From: an uncultured Collinsella sp.
Lineage (GTDB): Bacteria; Actinomycetota; Coriobacteriia; Coriobacteriales; Coriobacteriaceae
DNA length: 48,988 nt
Reading direction: 5' to 3'
Assembly (NCBI GenBank): GCA_934650095.1
Contig: CAKUFT010000008.1
Span: 1-48,988, forward strand
A model generated the notes under the pieces. It ran no database searches and was not told where the DNA came from. It saw nothing but the letters and a program-made list of their open reading frames with translations. The translations under genes were made by a program, and so were the position numbers. The stretch's first letter is position 1. Every line of letters begins with the position of its first letter. Positions 31,475-40,743 of the stretch are shown piece by piece.

Positions 31475-32737
31475 TTAGAGGCCGTACACTTCGACCATAG
31501 CTTCGCCAATGCGATGAGGCACGCCGGTGACGAGTGCGTTGCCCATGCAGAAGGCTCGATGACCGTCGGTCATGCCCGTGTCAGTCCAGCCCTTTGGGAA
31601 TCCCTGAAGCTGATCGAGCTCGTCGGGAACAAGGCGACGGAAGCGGCCGTCGGGACATTCGATAACATGCTTGAAGCGACTGGCGCCGGTGCCGCCTTCT
31701 CCTGTGAGAATGGTGCGACTCGGCTTATCGGTTGAATCCGGGAAGCTCATGGCTCCCTCGGAATACGTGTACGTAAAGCCTGTCTTTTTGTTGGTGCGCT
31801 CTTCGCGTTTGCTGCCCTTAAGGTAGCGCCAATCGGGAAGCTTCTCATCGGAGATGTAGAACTGCTCCGGAACATCAGCCTCGTCGACAAGCACATCGCC
31901 GAGCACGCGGCGCTCGCCGTGATAATCTTCAGCGAAGTCGCAGGTCAAAACGTGGCAGCCCTGCATGACGCCGGCATTCTTGAACTGAGATGTCTTTTGA
32001 CCAACACCAAAGCGAGTCGAATTCTCGTACGGATCGGGCAGGACATCGAGCTCGGCCATTTCGTCAGGATAGATGGCGGGGAAGGCCTTTGCCATGACGC
32101 CGTTGTGCATGCGGTCAACAAGATCGACCTTGCCGGCATTCTTCTCGCAGAAGATATAAACGCGCTTGCGACGCTGGGGGAAACCGTATTCCGCAGAGTT
32201 GACCACGCGCCATTCGACCGTGTAATCGAGGTCGGCGAGGCAGCTCAGGATGATCGCGAAGTCACGTCCGCGCTGGGATGCGGGCGACTTGAGCAGACGG
32301 TCTACATTCTCAAAGAGGCCGAACTTGGGCTCCTTCATCTCGAGGAAGTGATAGATGTCCCACCAAAGGACACCCTTCTTGCCCTCAATGCCATGCGCCT
32401 GATTGAGCGGGCGAGCGACGGAGTAATCCTGGCAAGGGAAGCCACCGACGACCATTTGAACGTCGGGGATTTCAATCTCGCCGGCTTCAGCCTGCTCCAG
32501 GACCTTATTGATATCTTCGTTAACTACGGAATCTTCGCCAAAGCGGTCCATATAGCAACGGGCCGCGAACTGACGGGCCTTAGTTCCGGGCGGTTCCCAC
32601 TGATTGGCCCAAATGGTGCGGAAAGGGCCAGCGGGCTTCATATAGAAATTTGGGTAACGGGGGTCGGCATAGCCTTCGAGGCCTAAACGGAATCCGCCGA
32701 CACCGGCAAACAGCTCGGCAATCTTGACCTCTGACAT
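31475..32737 (-). CDS. C5-cytosine DNA methyltransferase (Sau3AI-type system)
   Basis: 420 residues from ATG 32737 (MSEVKIAELF). Methylates cytosine at carbon 5: motif I ELFAGVGGFRLGLE (8-21, SAM binding), motif IV GGFPCQDYSVA with catalytic Cys102, motif VI FGLFENV (139-145), motif VIII QRRKRVYIF (188-196), and a C-terminal motif X region GNALVTGVPHRIGEAM. The variable target-recognition region lies at about 250-370. Divergently placed next to a Sau3AI-type endonuclease, so the likely target is GATC, giving GAT(5mC). This would protect the genome from its partner. Its terminator is at 31428-31462. Confidence 0.95.
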   Translation of the reverse strand: MSEVKIAELFAGVGGFRLGLEGYADPRYPNFYMKPAGPFRTIWANQWEPPGTKARQFAARCYMDRFGEDSVVNEDINKVLEQAEAGEIEIPDVQMVVGGFPCQDYSVARPLNQAHGIEGKKGVLWWDIYHFLEMKEPKFGLFENVDRLLKSPASQRGRDFAIILSCLADLDYTVEWRVVNSAEYGFPQRRKRVYIFCEKNAGKVDLVDRMHNGVMAKAFPAIYPDEMAELDVLPDPYENSTRFGVGQKTSQFKNAGVMQGCHVLTCDFAEDYHGERRVLGDVLVDEADVPEQFYISDEKLPDWRYLKGSKREERTNKKTGFTYTYSEGAMSFPDSTDKPSRTILTGEGGTGASRFKHVIECPDGRFRRLVPDELDQLQGFPKGWTDTGMTDGHRAFCMGNALVTGVPHRIGEAMVEVYGL

Positions 32738-32752
32738 GCTATTCCAATCGAT

Positions 32753-32842
32753 ATAACGAACGTTTATAAACCAAACTACGATAACCGATCTGGCAAAAAA
32801 GATCAACCCTTGATTTTAGCACTCTCAGATAACGTTCATTAT
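32753..32842. promoter_or_regulatory. Divergent promoter region of the R-M system
   Basis: The 12-mer AACGTTCATTAT (32831-32842) has an inverted near-copy ATAACGAACGTT (32753-32764, one change), one near each gene. Two GATC sites, the presumed target of the system, lie between (32787-32790 and 32801-32804). Either could let the system control its own expression. Confidence 0.6.
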
Positions 32843-32903
32843 TGAAGCATGCGCGCACGTCATGCACTACCATGGGGTTAACTGCGACGTTCGGAGGTAT
32901 CCC

Positions 32904-34409
32904 ATGTCCAAGAAGCACCTCGATTTCAAGCGCATGCTTGACGATACTGATTTTTCTGACCCCTCAAGCATCGAGCGCTATGCTGCCAATCTCGATGGCA
33001 TGACGTTTCGCGATATCCTGGAGCTCGGCATTGCGCCGGAAGGGGAGAGCGCGCCCAAGGACTTTGGCTCCAAGAAGTACAAAGGCGGCATGGGCAACCT
33101 TATCGAGGAGCGCTACTTTGGCTACAAGGCCAACAGCGACGATCGGCCGGATTTTCCCGAGGCGGGCGTCGAGCTCAAGGCTACGTGCTTTGATGTGCTC
33201 AAGGATGGTCGCAAGTCGGCCGGCGAGCGCCTTGTTTTGACGATGATTCCTTACGACCGCCCAGTCTCGCTCGATTACGACAGCTCGCATCTCAAGACTA
33301 AGCTCAGCAATATCCTGCTGATTTACTACGGTCGCGATCGCTCTATCGACAAATATGACCAGCGCATCGAGCGTGCGGTCATGGTTCGCCTGCCCGAAGA
33401 GGATATGAAGATCATTCGCGCTGACTACGAGAAGATCATTTCGTACATTCAGGATGGCCGCGCGGACGAGCTTTCGGAGGGCATGACTACCTACCTGGGC
33501 GCCTGCACGAAGGGCGCAACTGAGGCCACGATGTGGGCGGACCAGTATTATGAATACTTCAATACCGATACGGGTGAGATTGAGCGCCATCGCGCAAAGC
33601 GTCGCGCCTTTTCCCTCAAGCGCTCGTATATGGACTATGTGCTTCACACTTATGTCCTCGGTGCTCCGCGAGTCGGGGAGAGCATTGTTCAGGACGATGG
33701 CAAGTCTATCGATTTTGAAAGTTACGTAACTGGACTTATCGAGCAACACTATGGCGAAGCTGATCGCCAGATTGCGGAGCAATACGGGCTGGAGTACACG
33801 GGCAATAAGGCGCAGTGGACAACACTCGTCTATCGCATGCTCGGAATCAAAAACAATGCTGCCGAGGAATTCGTCAAGGCAGGCATTTCCGTTCGAACTG
33901 TTCGAGTTAACAACAGGGGGCACATCGAGCAGGCTATGTCGTTCCCGCCGTTTGAGTTCAAGCGTTTGATTGAAGAAGACTGGGAGACGTCGCCTCTTCA
34001 TGCGTGCCTTGAGACCAATCGCTTCTTCTTCGTTGTGTTCCGTGAGGGCCACGATGGCGTGCTGCGCCTCGACCGTTGTTTGTTCTGGGCGATGGGAGAA
34101 AACGAAATCGAAGGTCCTGCGAAAGCTTGTTGGGATGAGACGCGAAAGGTAATACGTGAGGGCGTTGAGCTCAATCCGTATCGGGATGCGAGCGGAAAGC
34201 TCAAAGTGACTAACAATCTGCCCGGTATGGCGGACAACCCAATTGTTCACGTTCGCCCGCATACGTCAAAAGCGGCTTACAAGTTTGCCGATGGAACAGA
34301 GGTCGGTGACATCGCAAGGAATGCTTACGAACTGCCCGACGGGCGCTGGATGACGAAGCAATCGTTCTGGTTCAACAAGGGCTACCTGGAGCACATTCTG
34401 GGGCTGTAG
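32904..34409 (+). CDS. Type II restriction endonuclease, Sau3AI/MutH family
   Basis: 501 residues from ATG 32904, RBS CGGAGG. Comparable in length to Sau3AI (about 490), which cuts before GATC. MutH-fold catalytic residues are visible with exact MutH spacing: Asp83, Glu90 and Lys92 in DFPEAGVELKAT, plus an upstream Glu in GNLIEERYFGYKA (64-76). Sau3AI has a second MutH-like domain in its C-terminal half for allosteric DNA binding; residues about 290-500 here are consistent with that, lacking the catalytic triad. Partner of the methyltransferase at 31475, transcribed away from it. Confidence 0.93.
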   Translation: MSKKHLDFKRMLDDTDFSDPSSIERYAANLDGMTFRDILELGIAPEGESAPKDFGSKKYKGGMGNLIEERYFGYKANSDDRPDFPEAGVELKATCFDVLKDGRKSAGERLVLTMIPYDRPVSLDYDSSHLKTKLSNILLIYYGRDRSIDKYDQRIERAVMVRLPEEDMKIIRADYEKIISYIQDGRADELSEGMTTYLGACTKGATEATMWADQYYEYFNTDTGEIERHRAKRRAFSLKRSYMDYVLHTYVLGAPRVGESIVQDDGKSIDFESYVTGLIEQHYGEADRQIAEQYGLEYTGNKAQWTTLVYRMLGIKNNAAEEFVKAGISVRTVRVNNRGHIEQAMSFPPFEFKRLIEEDWETSPLHACLETNRFFFVVFREGHDGVLRLDRCLFWAMGENEIEGPAKACWDETRKVIREGVELNPYRDASGKLKVTNNLPGMADNPIVHVRPHTSKAAYKFADGTEVGDIARNAYELPDGRWMTKQSFWFNKGYLEHILGL

Positions 34410-34457
34410 CGTTTTGGGATTGTTTAACGATCGAGCTCCTGCTCCTCGATGCCATCT

Positions 34458-35144
34458 CTACAAATAAATCCCCTCACCGAGCTGCTTATGGAACTCGGCG
34501 TGATGGTCGCGTGCCCAGGTAAAGAGCGCCTGGTCAAAGTCAGTGCGCGTAGCCGGGACGCCAAAGACGCCGGCAACTTCGACGCGCACAAACTCCAGTG
34601 CCGGCAGCTTGTTGATGGCAGTGAGGGCAAACGGGGACGAGGGCTCCTCGAACAGATAGCGGCTGCCTTGCAGCGCGTCGCAACTGGTGCACGTGTTGCC
34701 GAGCGACGGGGCTTTGGAGGCTCGTGCGCCTACGGGTTTGTAGCCACAGCGCTTAGAAAGATAGTCGCGGATCTCGCCTGGGACGCAGCCAAGAGCGGGA
34801 ACAATGGCGAGCGCGTTGGCATTGGCCGTGTCGATGGTAATGTGCCCGGCTTCGTTGGGCGCGTGCGCAATGGCGATGCCCTTGCCGTCATCGGTTCGAT
34901 AGGGAATGCCGAAGGCCGCGACCGAGGTCTCTTCGTGGCATTTCCAGCACTCGCGCTTGCCCAGTACTAGATATATATACGGCGCTGAGGGGTCGGATCG
35001 GTCAACACCGGGCAGCCACTCGGCAAAGGGCTCGGGGTTGACGCCGCTGGGTACATACCAGATCTTCTTGGTCCGGTCCCATTTGGCGCCCAGCGCCTTG
35101 GCTTCTTCTTTGTGCGAAAAGGGGACATCGAGCTCGGTGCGCAT
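34458..35144 (-). CDS. DUF5710-domain protein with four-cysteine motif
   Basis: 228 residues from ATG 35144, after AAGGAG. The N-terminal 45 residues (LDVPFSHKEEAKALGAKWD, KKIWYVPSG, AEWLPG) form a DUF5710 domain, often found in phage/plasmid primases and replication-linked proteins. Two cysteine pairs, CWKC (66-69) and CTSC (152-155), look like a zinc site. The middle region (about 75-115) and C-terminal part (GVPATRTDFDQALFTWARDH) have no recognisable domain. Function unknown; position after the restriction gene suggests an accessory role, not necessarily linked. Confidence 0.75.
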   Translation of the reverse strand: MRTELDVPFSHKEEAKALGAKWDRTKKIWYVPSGVNPEPFAEWLPGVDRSDPSAPYIYLVLGKRECWKCHEETSVAAFGIPYRTDDGKGIAIAHAPNEAGHITIDTANANALAIVPALGCVPGEIRDYLSKRCGYKPVGARASKAPSLGNTCTSCDALQGSRYLFEEPSSPFALTAINKLPALEFVRVEVAGVFGVPATRTDFDQALFTWARDHHAEFHKQLGEGIYL

Positions 35145-35430
35145 GGCGGCTCCTTAGTGCTGCAGGTGCAAGTGGCTCAAGGATACCGCAGGGCGCAGAC
35201 ATCGCGGCGTTTTGCTGAGAAGTTGCGGTGCGGACTGATTGGTTATGCCGATGGATAGATCGGCAAGTAGATGGTCGGCTTTTGGCCAGTTGGGCGGCTG
35301 GAGCAGCTTGCGGCGCAGTTTTGTGCCTGGCTATTGTTGATGTTGGAGTATTGAATTTGTTTGGCAGCCATTCGTCAGGTGAATTGATGCTACGTTGCGA
35401 TGACGGTTGGAACTGCCAGCGGATTTGGCG

Positions 35431-35471
35431 ACATAAAACAAAACAGCCCAGAGGACATAGCCTCTGAGCTG
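35431..35471 (-). terminator. tRNA-Val terminator
   Basis: On the minus strand CAGCTCAGAGG pairs with CCTCTGGGCTG (one mismatch) and is followed by TTTTGTTTT. Confidence 0.85.
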
Positions 35472-35479
35472 CGAACATT

Positions 35480-35554
35480 TGGTGGGCGTTAGAAGATTTG
35501 AACTTCTGACCTCTTCCGTGTCAGGGAAGCGCTCTCCCCCTGAGCTAAACGCCC
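35480..35554 (-). tRNA. tRNA-Val (anticodon GAC)
   Basis: 75 nt including an encoded CCA. Acceptor stem GGGCGTT/AACGCCC, D-arm GCTC...GAGC, anticodon stem CTTCC/GGAAG around loop CTGACAC giving anticodon GAC (codons GUC/GUU), T-arm GAAG-TTCAAAT-CTTC. No intron. A solitary tRNA unit with its own promoter and terminator. Confidence 0.95.
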
Positions 35555-35583
35555 GATCAAGGGTGCGCAAGCGCGCAAGGGAT

Positions 35584-35612
35584 AATATAACGGAGCCTGA
35601 ACTCGGTGGCAA
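35584..35612 (-). promoter_or_regulatory. tRNA-Val promoter
   Basis: On the minus strand TTGCCA (35607-35612), 17-nt spacer, TATATT (35584-35589); transcription would start about 20 nt before the tRNA. Confidence 0.75.
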
Positions 35613-35843
35613 GAACATTTTTAAAAATCGCTTACATTGTGGAATTCGGGGGTCTTGTCATATCCATTTCAAAAGAGCCTGCTGCCGCGATTTGGCTGTC
35701 GCATAATGCAAGGCCGTTGCGGTGTCGAGCTATGGAAAGACGCCTGCGGAATTGTCCTACCGATAAGCGGACAAGCCTTCGGCTGGTGCCTTTGCCGTGG
35801 TAAGGTAAGCCGAATTGTTTCCAGGCTGCTTCGAGGGAGTGGA

Positions 35844-36866
35844 ATGAGCAAAGAGTGTGTCGAGCAGGTCGAAGGCGCAGGGGCTTCGGTGCCGATGACC
35901 GATATATCGAACATTGATGTGCCCGAGGGCACCGACGAGCTCAGCCGCAACACCCGTCGCGCGTGGCGCGACCGCCTTAACAGCGCCTCGACGCGCAAGA
36001 TGATCACGGGCGTTCTGGCCACGCTGGTGGGTGGTTCGTTTTGGGGCTTTTCGGGTACCAGCGCGAGCTTTCTGTTCGATACCTACCACGTCGATACCCT
36101 GTGGCTCATGAGCGTACGTCAGATTCTCGCCGGCCTGCTGTTTATGGTCGTGGTCGTCGCGCGCGATCGTGCGCGCCTGGTCAAGCTGTGGACCACGCCT
36201 GCCGACCGCAAGCAGCTGCTGCTCTTTACCGCCTTTGGCTTGCTGTTCAATCAGTTTTGCTATCTTTCGGCCGTGCGCCTGACCAACGCCGGAACCGCGA
36301 CGGTGCTCCAATGCCTGCAGCTGGTCATCATCATGGGATACACCTGCGTCATCGATCGCCGTATGCCGCGTCCGCGCGAGGTTATCGGCATTGGCCTGGC
36401 TCTGGGCGGTACGTTTTTGATCGCTACCGGCGGGGACCCTACCAGCCTGAGCATCTCGCCGCTCGGCCTGATCGCGGGCCTTATGTGTGCGGTCAGCGCC
36501 ACCTGCATGGCAGTGATCCCCGCTAAGATTCTGCCCGAATACGGCAGCTCCATCGTCACGGGTTCGGCTATGCTCACGGCGGGTGTGGTCTCGTGCATCT
36601 TCGTACAGCCCTGGGCGCATATGCCTGCGCTCGACGCTGCCGGTATCGAGGCGCTCGCGGTGTTCGTGGTCATCGGTTCGTTTTTTGCCTACATGCTTTA
36701 TATGCAGGGCGTTAAGGACATCGGCTCGGTGCGTGCGAGCCTCATCGGAACCGTGGAGCCGGTTTCGGCGACTATCACTAGTGCCGTTATGCTGGGCACG
36801 GTATTTTTGCCGACCGACCTTATCGGCTTTGCCATGATCATCGTGATGATGTTCCTTACGGTGTAG
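35844..36866 (+). CDS. EamA/DMT-family permease 2
   Basis: 340 residues from ATG 35844 (MSKECVEQVEG), after GAGGGAG; the longer in-frame reading upstream has no ribosome site. About 50 polar cytoplasmic residues, then ten membrane segments in two EamA repeats (about 55-185 and 200-335), with GGSFWGFSGTSA near the start of repeat 1. Distinct from permease 1 (9421): it lacks the long C-terminal tail and has an N-terminal one instead. Exporters or importers of amino acids, nucleosides or metabolites; substrate unknown. Confidence 0.85.
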   Translation: MSKECVEQVEGAGASVPMTDISNIDVPEGTDELSRNTRRAWRDRLNSASTRKMITGVLATLVGGSFWGFSGTSASFLFDTYHVDTLWLMSVRQILAGLLFMVVVVARDRARLVKLWTTPADRKQLLLFTAFGLLFNQFCYLSAVRLTNAGTATVLQCLQLVIIMGYTCVIDRRMPRPREVIGIGLALGGTFLIATGGDPTSLSISPLGLIAGLMCAVSATCMAVIPAKILPEYGSSIVTGSAMLTAGVVSCIFVQPWAHMPALDAAGIEALAVFVVIGSFFAYMLYMQGVKDIGSVRASLIGTVEPVSATITSAVMLGTVFLPTDLIGFAMIIVMMFLTV

Positions 36867-37015
36867 CTGGCGCCGCCGCCAAGACAGATAAGGTGTTGCG
36901 CCACATTTTCGCCAATTGATGTCCGTGTCTGGAGTTTAGCTGTCGATGCCCAATATGCCATAAACTAGTAACGTTATGGACTTTTTCATTGCGACTCAAT
37001 TGCGAGGATTTCTTT

Positions 37016-39328
37016 ATGGCTGGTAATCACTTTAAGGGCAGCGACAGCGGCCGTCCTGCGGTTCCGCCGCGTTCGAACGGGACTGGAAAAGCCGGCATGC
37101 CGAGCGGAGCTGGTCAGAACAGTGCCGGTAAGCGCACGTCCCCGGGCGAGACGGCGATGTTTACCGCTCTGTATGAGCAGTCTCAGAAGGCCAAAAAGAC
37201 CGGTCGAGCAAGAGGAAATGTCTTTGCGGGCGGTGAGACCCCCACGTCGCAGCCGAGCGGGGCTCCTTCGATACCCGCGAACAACGCAGGCGCCGCCAAC
37301 GCCGCGAATGCCGCCGGCAACATTAATGCCGGCAACACCGCCAACAATATTCCCTCTGCCGGTGGCGCGGGGCTTACGGGCAACCTTGGTACGATCTATA
37401 CGGGTGCCTCTGAGACCGGCACGTTCGCCCGTTTGGAAGATAACGGTGCCGAGTTTAAGGGCTCCGGTTCCAAGGAAGATTATTACGATTTTGGCCTGAA
37501 CTATGGTAACGACGCTTCGTCGAGTTCAACCTCGAACGGCCTGGTCCGTCATCGTCATCGCAAGGGCGAGCGCAAGAAGCGCCATGTTGGCGCCGTTGTC
37601 GCCGCCGTTGTCGCGGTGCTTCTCGTTGCGCTTGGTGCGAGTGGCTTTATGCTGCTCAACTCGGCAAAGACCGTAAAGGGCGAAGCGAAGGAGGCTGTCG
37701 AGATTGTCGGCGGCCTTAAGGATAAGGTCACGTCGGGCGATTTTTCGACGCTGCCCGACGATGCTAAGAAGATCGACGAGCTCTGCAATAGCATGAAGGC
37801 GGAGACCTCGAGCCCGCTGTGGACGGCGGCTTCGTTTATTCCGGTGTACGGCAGCGACATCAACGCGGCCCGTACCATGATCGACGCCCTGTCCGATGTT
37901 TCGAGCAATGCACTGGTTCCCATGGCCGACAACCTTTCGCAGGCCACGCCCGGCAAGCTGTTCCAGGACGGCATGATTAACGTGTCTGCGCTGCAGGCGG
38001 TCGCCGATTCGCTTTCCAGCAGCTCGAAGGTGTTCAAGAGCGCCAACGAGAAGATCCAGGGTATTGGCGATACGCATATTTCTCAGGTGACCGAGCTGGT
38101 TGATAAGGCCAAGGACGGCTTTGCCACCCTCAACGGCGCGGTCGATGCGGCGGAGAAAGTCGCCCCCGTCCTCCCGCAGATGCTCGGCGCCAACGGCCAG
38201 ACGCGCAACTACCTCGTGTATGCCATGAACAATGTTGAGATTCGTGCCTGCGGCGGCTTTGGCGGCTCGCAGGGTCTGATTTCGGTTACCGATGGCCAGA
38301 TGTCGATCGGCGAGTTTGTTCCCCGCATTGGACTCAGCGAGGATGAGGCAGTCGAGAGCGTCGACGAAGAGGATGAGGCGCTGTTCGGCAACCACAGTAA
38401 CCTGTACAACTCGGGCAATACCTATTCGCCCGATTGGCCCCGCAACTCGCAGCGTGTCGCCGCGCTGTGGAAGTCCCAATATGGGCAGGACGTTGACGGC
38501 GTCGTGGGTATCGACCCGGTGTTCCTGCAGTACCTGCTGGGCCTTGTCGGTAATGTCTCGCTGCCCGATGGTACGGTCGTCGACGGTACCAACGCGGCGA
38601 AGGTTCTCATGCACGATGTGTATTGGAACTATCCGGTCGAGGAATCGGACGGCATCTTTGCGGCTGTTGCCAGCGCCGCCTTCGACAAGATTCTCGGTGG
38701 CATCGGTGACGTCGACGTTACAAAGCTTGTCGGTGCATTCGAGCGCGGTGCCGAAGAGGGCCGTCTGATTGCTTGGATGAGAAACGATGATGAGCAGAAT
38801 GCCATCAAAGAGACGGGCATTGACGCTTCGCTACCCGATCCGGATGATCCGAGTGCCGATCCCGTTGCCGGCGTTTACTTTAACAACCTGAGCTTCTCCA
38901 AGCTCGACTGGTACCTGAACGCTGATACGCAGATTGGCCAGGGCGTCAAGAACGGCGACGGCACGTGCTCGTATCGCATCACCGTTACCCTGACGAACAT
39001 CATGACGCAGGAGGAGGCAGGCAAGCTGCCCGATTACGTCGCGGCGAGCGCGCCCGATGCCGCGCGCGACGACGAGCGTCTGAATGTCTCGTTGTTTGCC
39101 CCGACGGGCGGCAACATCAGTGACCTTACGGTTGAGGGCACCCAGTTTGGTCTTGGCGCCGCTACGTGGCATGGAATTCCCTTCTATTCGGGCACCGTTG
39201 ACCTGCATGCTGGCGAGACGACGACGATCACGTATACGCTGACCACGTCGGCTGAGGCGGGGGACAAGCCGCTTACGCTGCGTCAGACTCCTACATGCCA
39301 GGCGGCTCGCGACAGCGCGTCGGCGTAG
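37016..39328 (+). CDS. DUF4012-domain membrane-anchored protein
   Basis: 770 residues from ATG 37016, GCGAGGA upstream. Residues 1-190 are low-complexity, rich in Gly/Ser/Asn/Ala with an AANAANAAGNINAGNTANN-like repetitive segment (94-112), probably cytoplasmic and disordered; a basic stretch (HRHRKGERKKRH) precedes a single membrane helix at 191-214. The rest is extracellular: helical region about 220-390, then the DUF4012 domain, marked by RNYLVYAMNNVEIRACGGF and GSQGLISVTDGQMSIGEF. DUF4012 proteins are surface-associated in Gram-positive and related bacteria; a cell-envelope or polysaccharide-handling role is suspected but unproven. Followed by a terminator. Confidence 0.85.
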   Translation: MAGNHFKGSDSGRPAVPPRSNGTGKAGMPSGAGQNSAGKRTSPGETAMFTALYEQSQKAKKTGRARGNVFAGGETPTSQPSGAPSIPANNAGAANAANAAGNINAGNTANNIPSAGGAGLTGNLGTIYTGASETGTFARLEDNGAEFKGSGSKEDYYDFGLNYGNDASSSSTSNGLVRHRHRKGERKKRHVGAVVAAVVAVLLVALGASGFMLLNSAKTVKGEAKEAVEIVGGLKDKVTSGDFSTLPDDAKKIDELCNSMKAETSSPLWTAASFIPVYGSDINAARTMIDALSDVSSNALVPMADNLSQATPGKLFQDGMINVSALQAVADSLSSSSKVFKSANEKIQGIGDTHISQVTELVDKAKDGFATLNGAVDAAEKVAPVLPQMLGANGQTRNYLVYAMNNVEIRACGGFGGSQGLISVTDGQMSIGEFVPRIGLSEDEAVESVDEEDEALFGNHSNLYNSGNTYSPDWPRNSQRVAALWKSQYGQDVDGVVGIDPVFLQYLLGLVGNVSLPDGTVVDGTNAAKVLMHDVYWNYPVEESDGIFAAVASAAFDKILGGIGDVDVTKLVGAFERGAEEGRLIAWMRNDDEQNAIKETGIDASLPDPDDPSADPVAGVYFNNLSFSKLDWYLNADTQIGQGVKNGDGTCSYRITVTLTNIMTQEEAGKLPDYVAASAPDAARDDERLNVSLFAPTGGNISDLTVEGTQFGLGAATWHGIPFYSGTVDLHAGETTTITYTLTTSAEAGDKPLTLRQTPTCQAARDSASA

Positions 39329-39365
39329 GGTTTTTCTGGTAGCGCAGATAATCGAGTACCATTTT

Positions 39366-39398
39366 GGGGCGGACAGGCAATCTGTTCGCCCCTATTTT
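39366..39398 (+). terminator. Terminator between DUF4012 gene and glmM
   Basis: 11-bp stem GGGGCGGACAG/CTGTTCGCCCC (one G-T pair) with GCAAT loop, followed by TATTTT. Confidence 0.85.
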
Positions 39399-39411
39399 GT
39401 AAGGAGAGCGC

Positions 39412-40743
39412 ATGAAGTACTTTGGCACCGACGGCTTTCGCGGTGAGGCCAACGTTGGGCTGACGGTAGAGCACGCTTATAAGATTGGCCGTTTTGTGGG
39501 CTGGTATTACGGCGCCAACCGCGAGCGCAAGGCGCGCGTCATCGTGGGCAAGGACACACGTCGCTCGAGCTATATGTTCGAGGCGGCGCTGGTGAGTGGC
39601 CTGGTCGCGAGCGGTGCGGACGCCTATATGCTGCACGTGATCCCCACGCCGGGCGTAGCACATCAGACCGTGGAAGGCTGCTTCGATTGCGGCATCATGA
39701 TCAGCGCGAGCCACAACCCGTTTTGCGATAACGGCATTAAGCTCGTCAACAGCGACGGCTTTAAGATGGACGAGGACGTACTGGAGCTCATCGAGGACTA
39801 CATCGATGGCAAGAGCGAGGTGCCGCTGGCCACGGGCAACTACATCGGCGCCACGGTGGACTACATGCAGGGCCGCAACCGCTACATTGCCTCGCTCATC
39901 GCCAGTGCGAACTTTTCGCTGCAGGGCGTCAAGATCGGTATCGACTGCGCCAACGGCTCGGCGTCCTCGGTCGCCAAGCCGGTGTTCGACGCGCTGGGCG
40001 CCGATGTGCGCGTGATCAACGCCGCGCCCGATGGCTTCAACATTAACGTCGACTGCGGCTCCACGCATATGGAGCGCCTGCAGCGCCACGTGGTGGAGCA
40101 GGGCCTGGACGTGGGCTTTGCCTACGATGGCGATGCCGACCGCTGCCTGGCCGTGGACGAGCGCGGTCGCGTGGTCGACGGCGACCAGATTCTGTACGTG
40201 TGCGGCGTGTATTTGAACAAGCACGGCCGTCTTTCGGGCGGTACCGTGGTGCCGACCATCGCCAGCAACTTTGGCCTGATCAAGTCGCTGGAGCTTGCCG
40301 GCCTGAGCGCCGTGACCAGCGGCGTGGGCGACCGTCACGTGTACGCCAAGATGCGCGAGGGCGGCTACAGCCTGGGCGGCGAGCAGACGGGCCATACGAT
40401 CTTTGGCGATATCGAGCGCACGGGCGACGGCATCATGACTTCGCTGCGCGTGATGGAAGTGATTCGTGCCGAGCGCGAGACGCTCTCGCAGCTCACGGCT
40501 CCGTGCAAGCTGCTGCCGCAGGCGCAGGTTGCCGTGCGCGTAGCGGATAAGGACGCCGCGCTCGAGAACATGGGCGTGCAGAACGCCATCGCCGAGGCCG
40601 AGGCTGCGCTGGCAGGCGAGGGCCGCGTGCTCGTACGCAAGAGCGGAACCGAGTCGGTTATCCGCGTGCTGGCCGAGGCGCCGGACCAAGCATCCGCCGA
40701 TGCCGCCATGAGGCGCATCGCCAACGCACTCGAGGCTCTGTAG
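39412..40743 (+). CDS. glmM: Phosphoglucosamine mutase
   Basis: 443 residues, full length. Interconverts glucosamine-6-phosphate and glucosamine-1-phosphate for peptidoglycan synthesis. Motifs: YFGTDGFRGEANVG start, catalytic phosphoserine Ser100 in SASHNP, metal-binding DGDADR (239-244), sugar loop GGEQTGH and phosphate-binding RKSGTES near residue 410. GlmM is told from phosphomannomutases by the GEQ[ST]GH loop and the GTDGFRG start. RBS AAGGAGAG. The stop codon is overlapped by a perfect 28-nt hairpin identical to the one after gntR 2. Confidence 0.95.
   Translation: MKYFGTDGFRGEANVGLTVEHAYKIGRFVGWYYGANRERKARVIVGKDTRRSSYMFEAALVSGLVASGADAYMLHVIPTPGVAHQTVEGCFDCGIMISASHNPFCDNGIKLVNSDGFKMDEDVLELIEDYIDGKSEVPLATGNYIGATVDYMQGRNRYIASLIASANFSLQGVKIGIDCANGSASSVAKPVFDALGADVRVINAAPDGFNINVDCGSTHMERLQRHVVEQGLDVGFAYDGDADRCLAVDERGRVVDGDQILYVCGVYLNKHGRLSGGTVVPTIASNFGLIKSLELAGLSAVTSGVGDRHVYAKMREGGYSLGGEQTGHTIFGDIERTGDGIMTSLRVMEVIRAERETLSQLTAPCKLLPQAQVAVRVADKDAALENMGVQNAIAEAEAALAGEGRVLVRKSGTESVIRVLAEAPDQASADAAMRRIANALEAL

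Larger units (their letters stand above)
35145..35843. other. Intergenic region with the tRNA-Val gene
   Basis: About 700 bases between the DUF5710 gene and EamA permease 2. The right half holds the tRNA transcription unit (35431-35612, minus strand). The stretch 35145-35430 shows no gene or clear repeat; short plus-strand frames there run into the tRNA terminator. 35613-35843 shows nothing beyond the leader of the permease gene. Confidence 0.6.

Noticed and set aside
31919..32686. A 255-residue plus-strand frame opposite the DNA methyltransferase
   Set aside because: Methyltransferase motifs I, IV, VI and VIII are all on the minus strand; the other frame has no start site signal.
35228..35467. 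A 79-residue plus-strand frame with a possible hydrophobic helix
   Set aside because: No ribosome site and it runs through the tRNA terminator hairpin.
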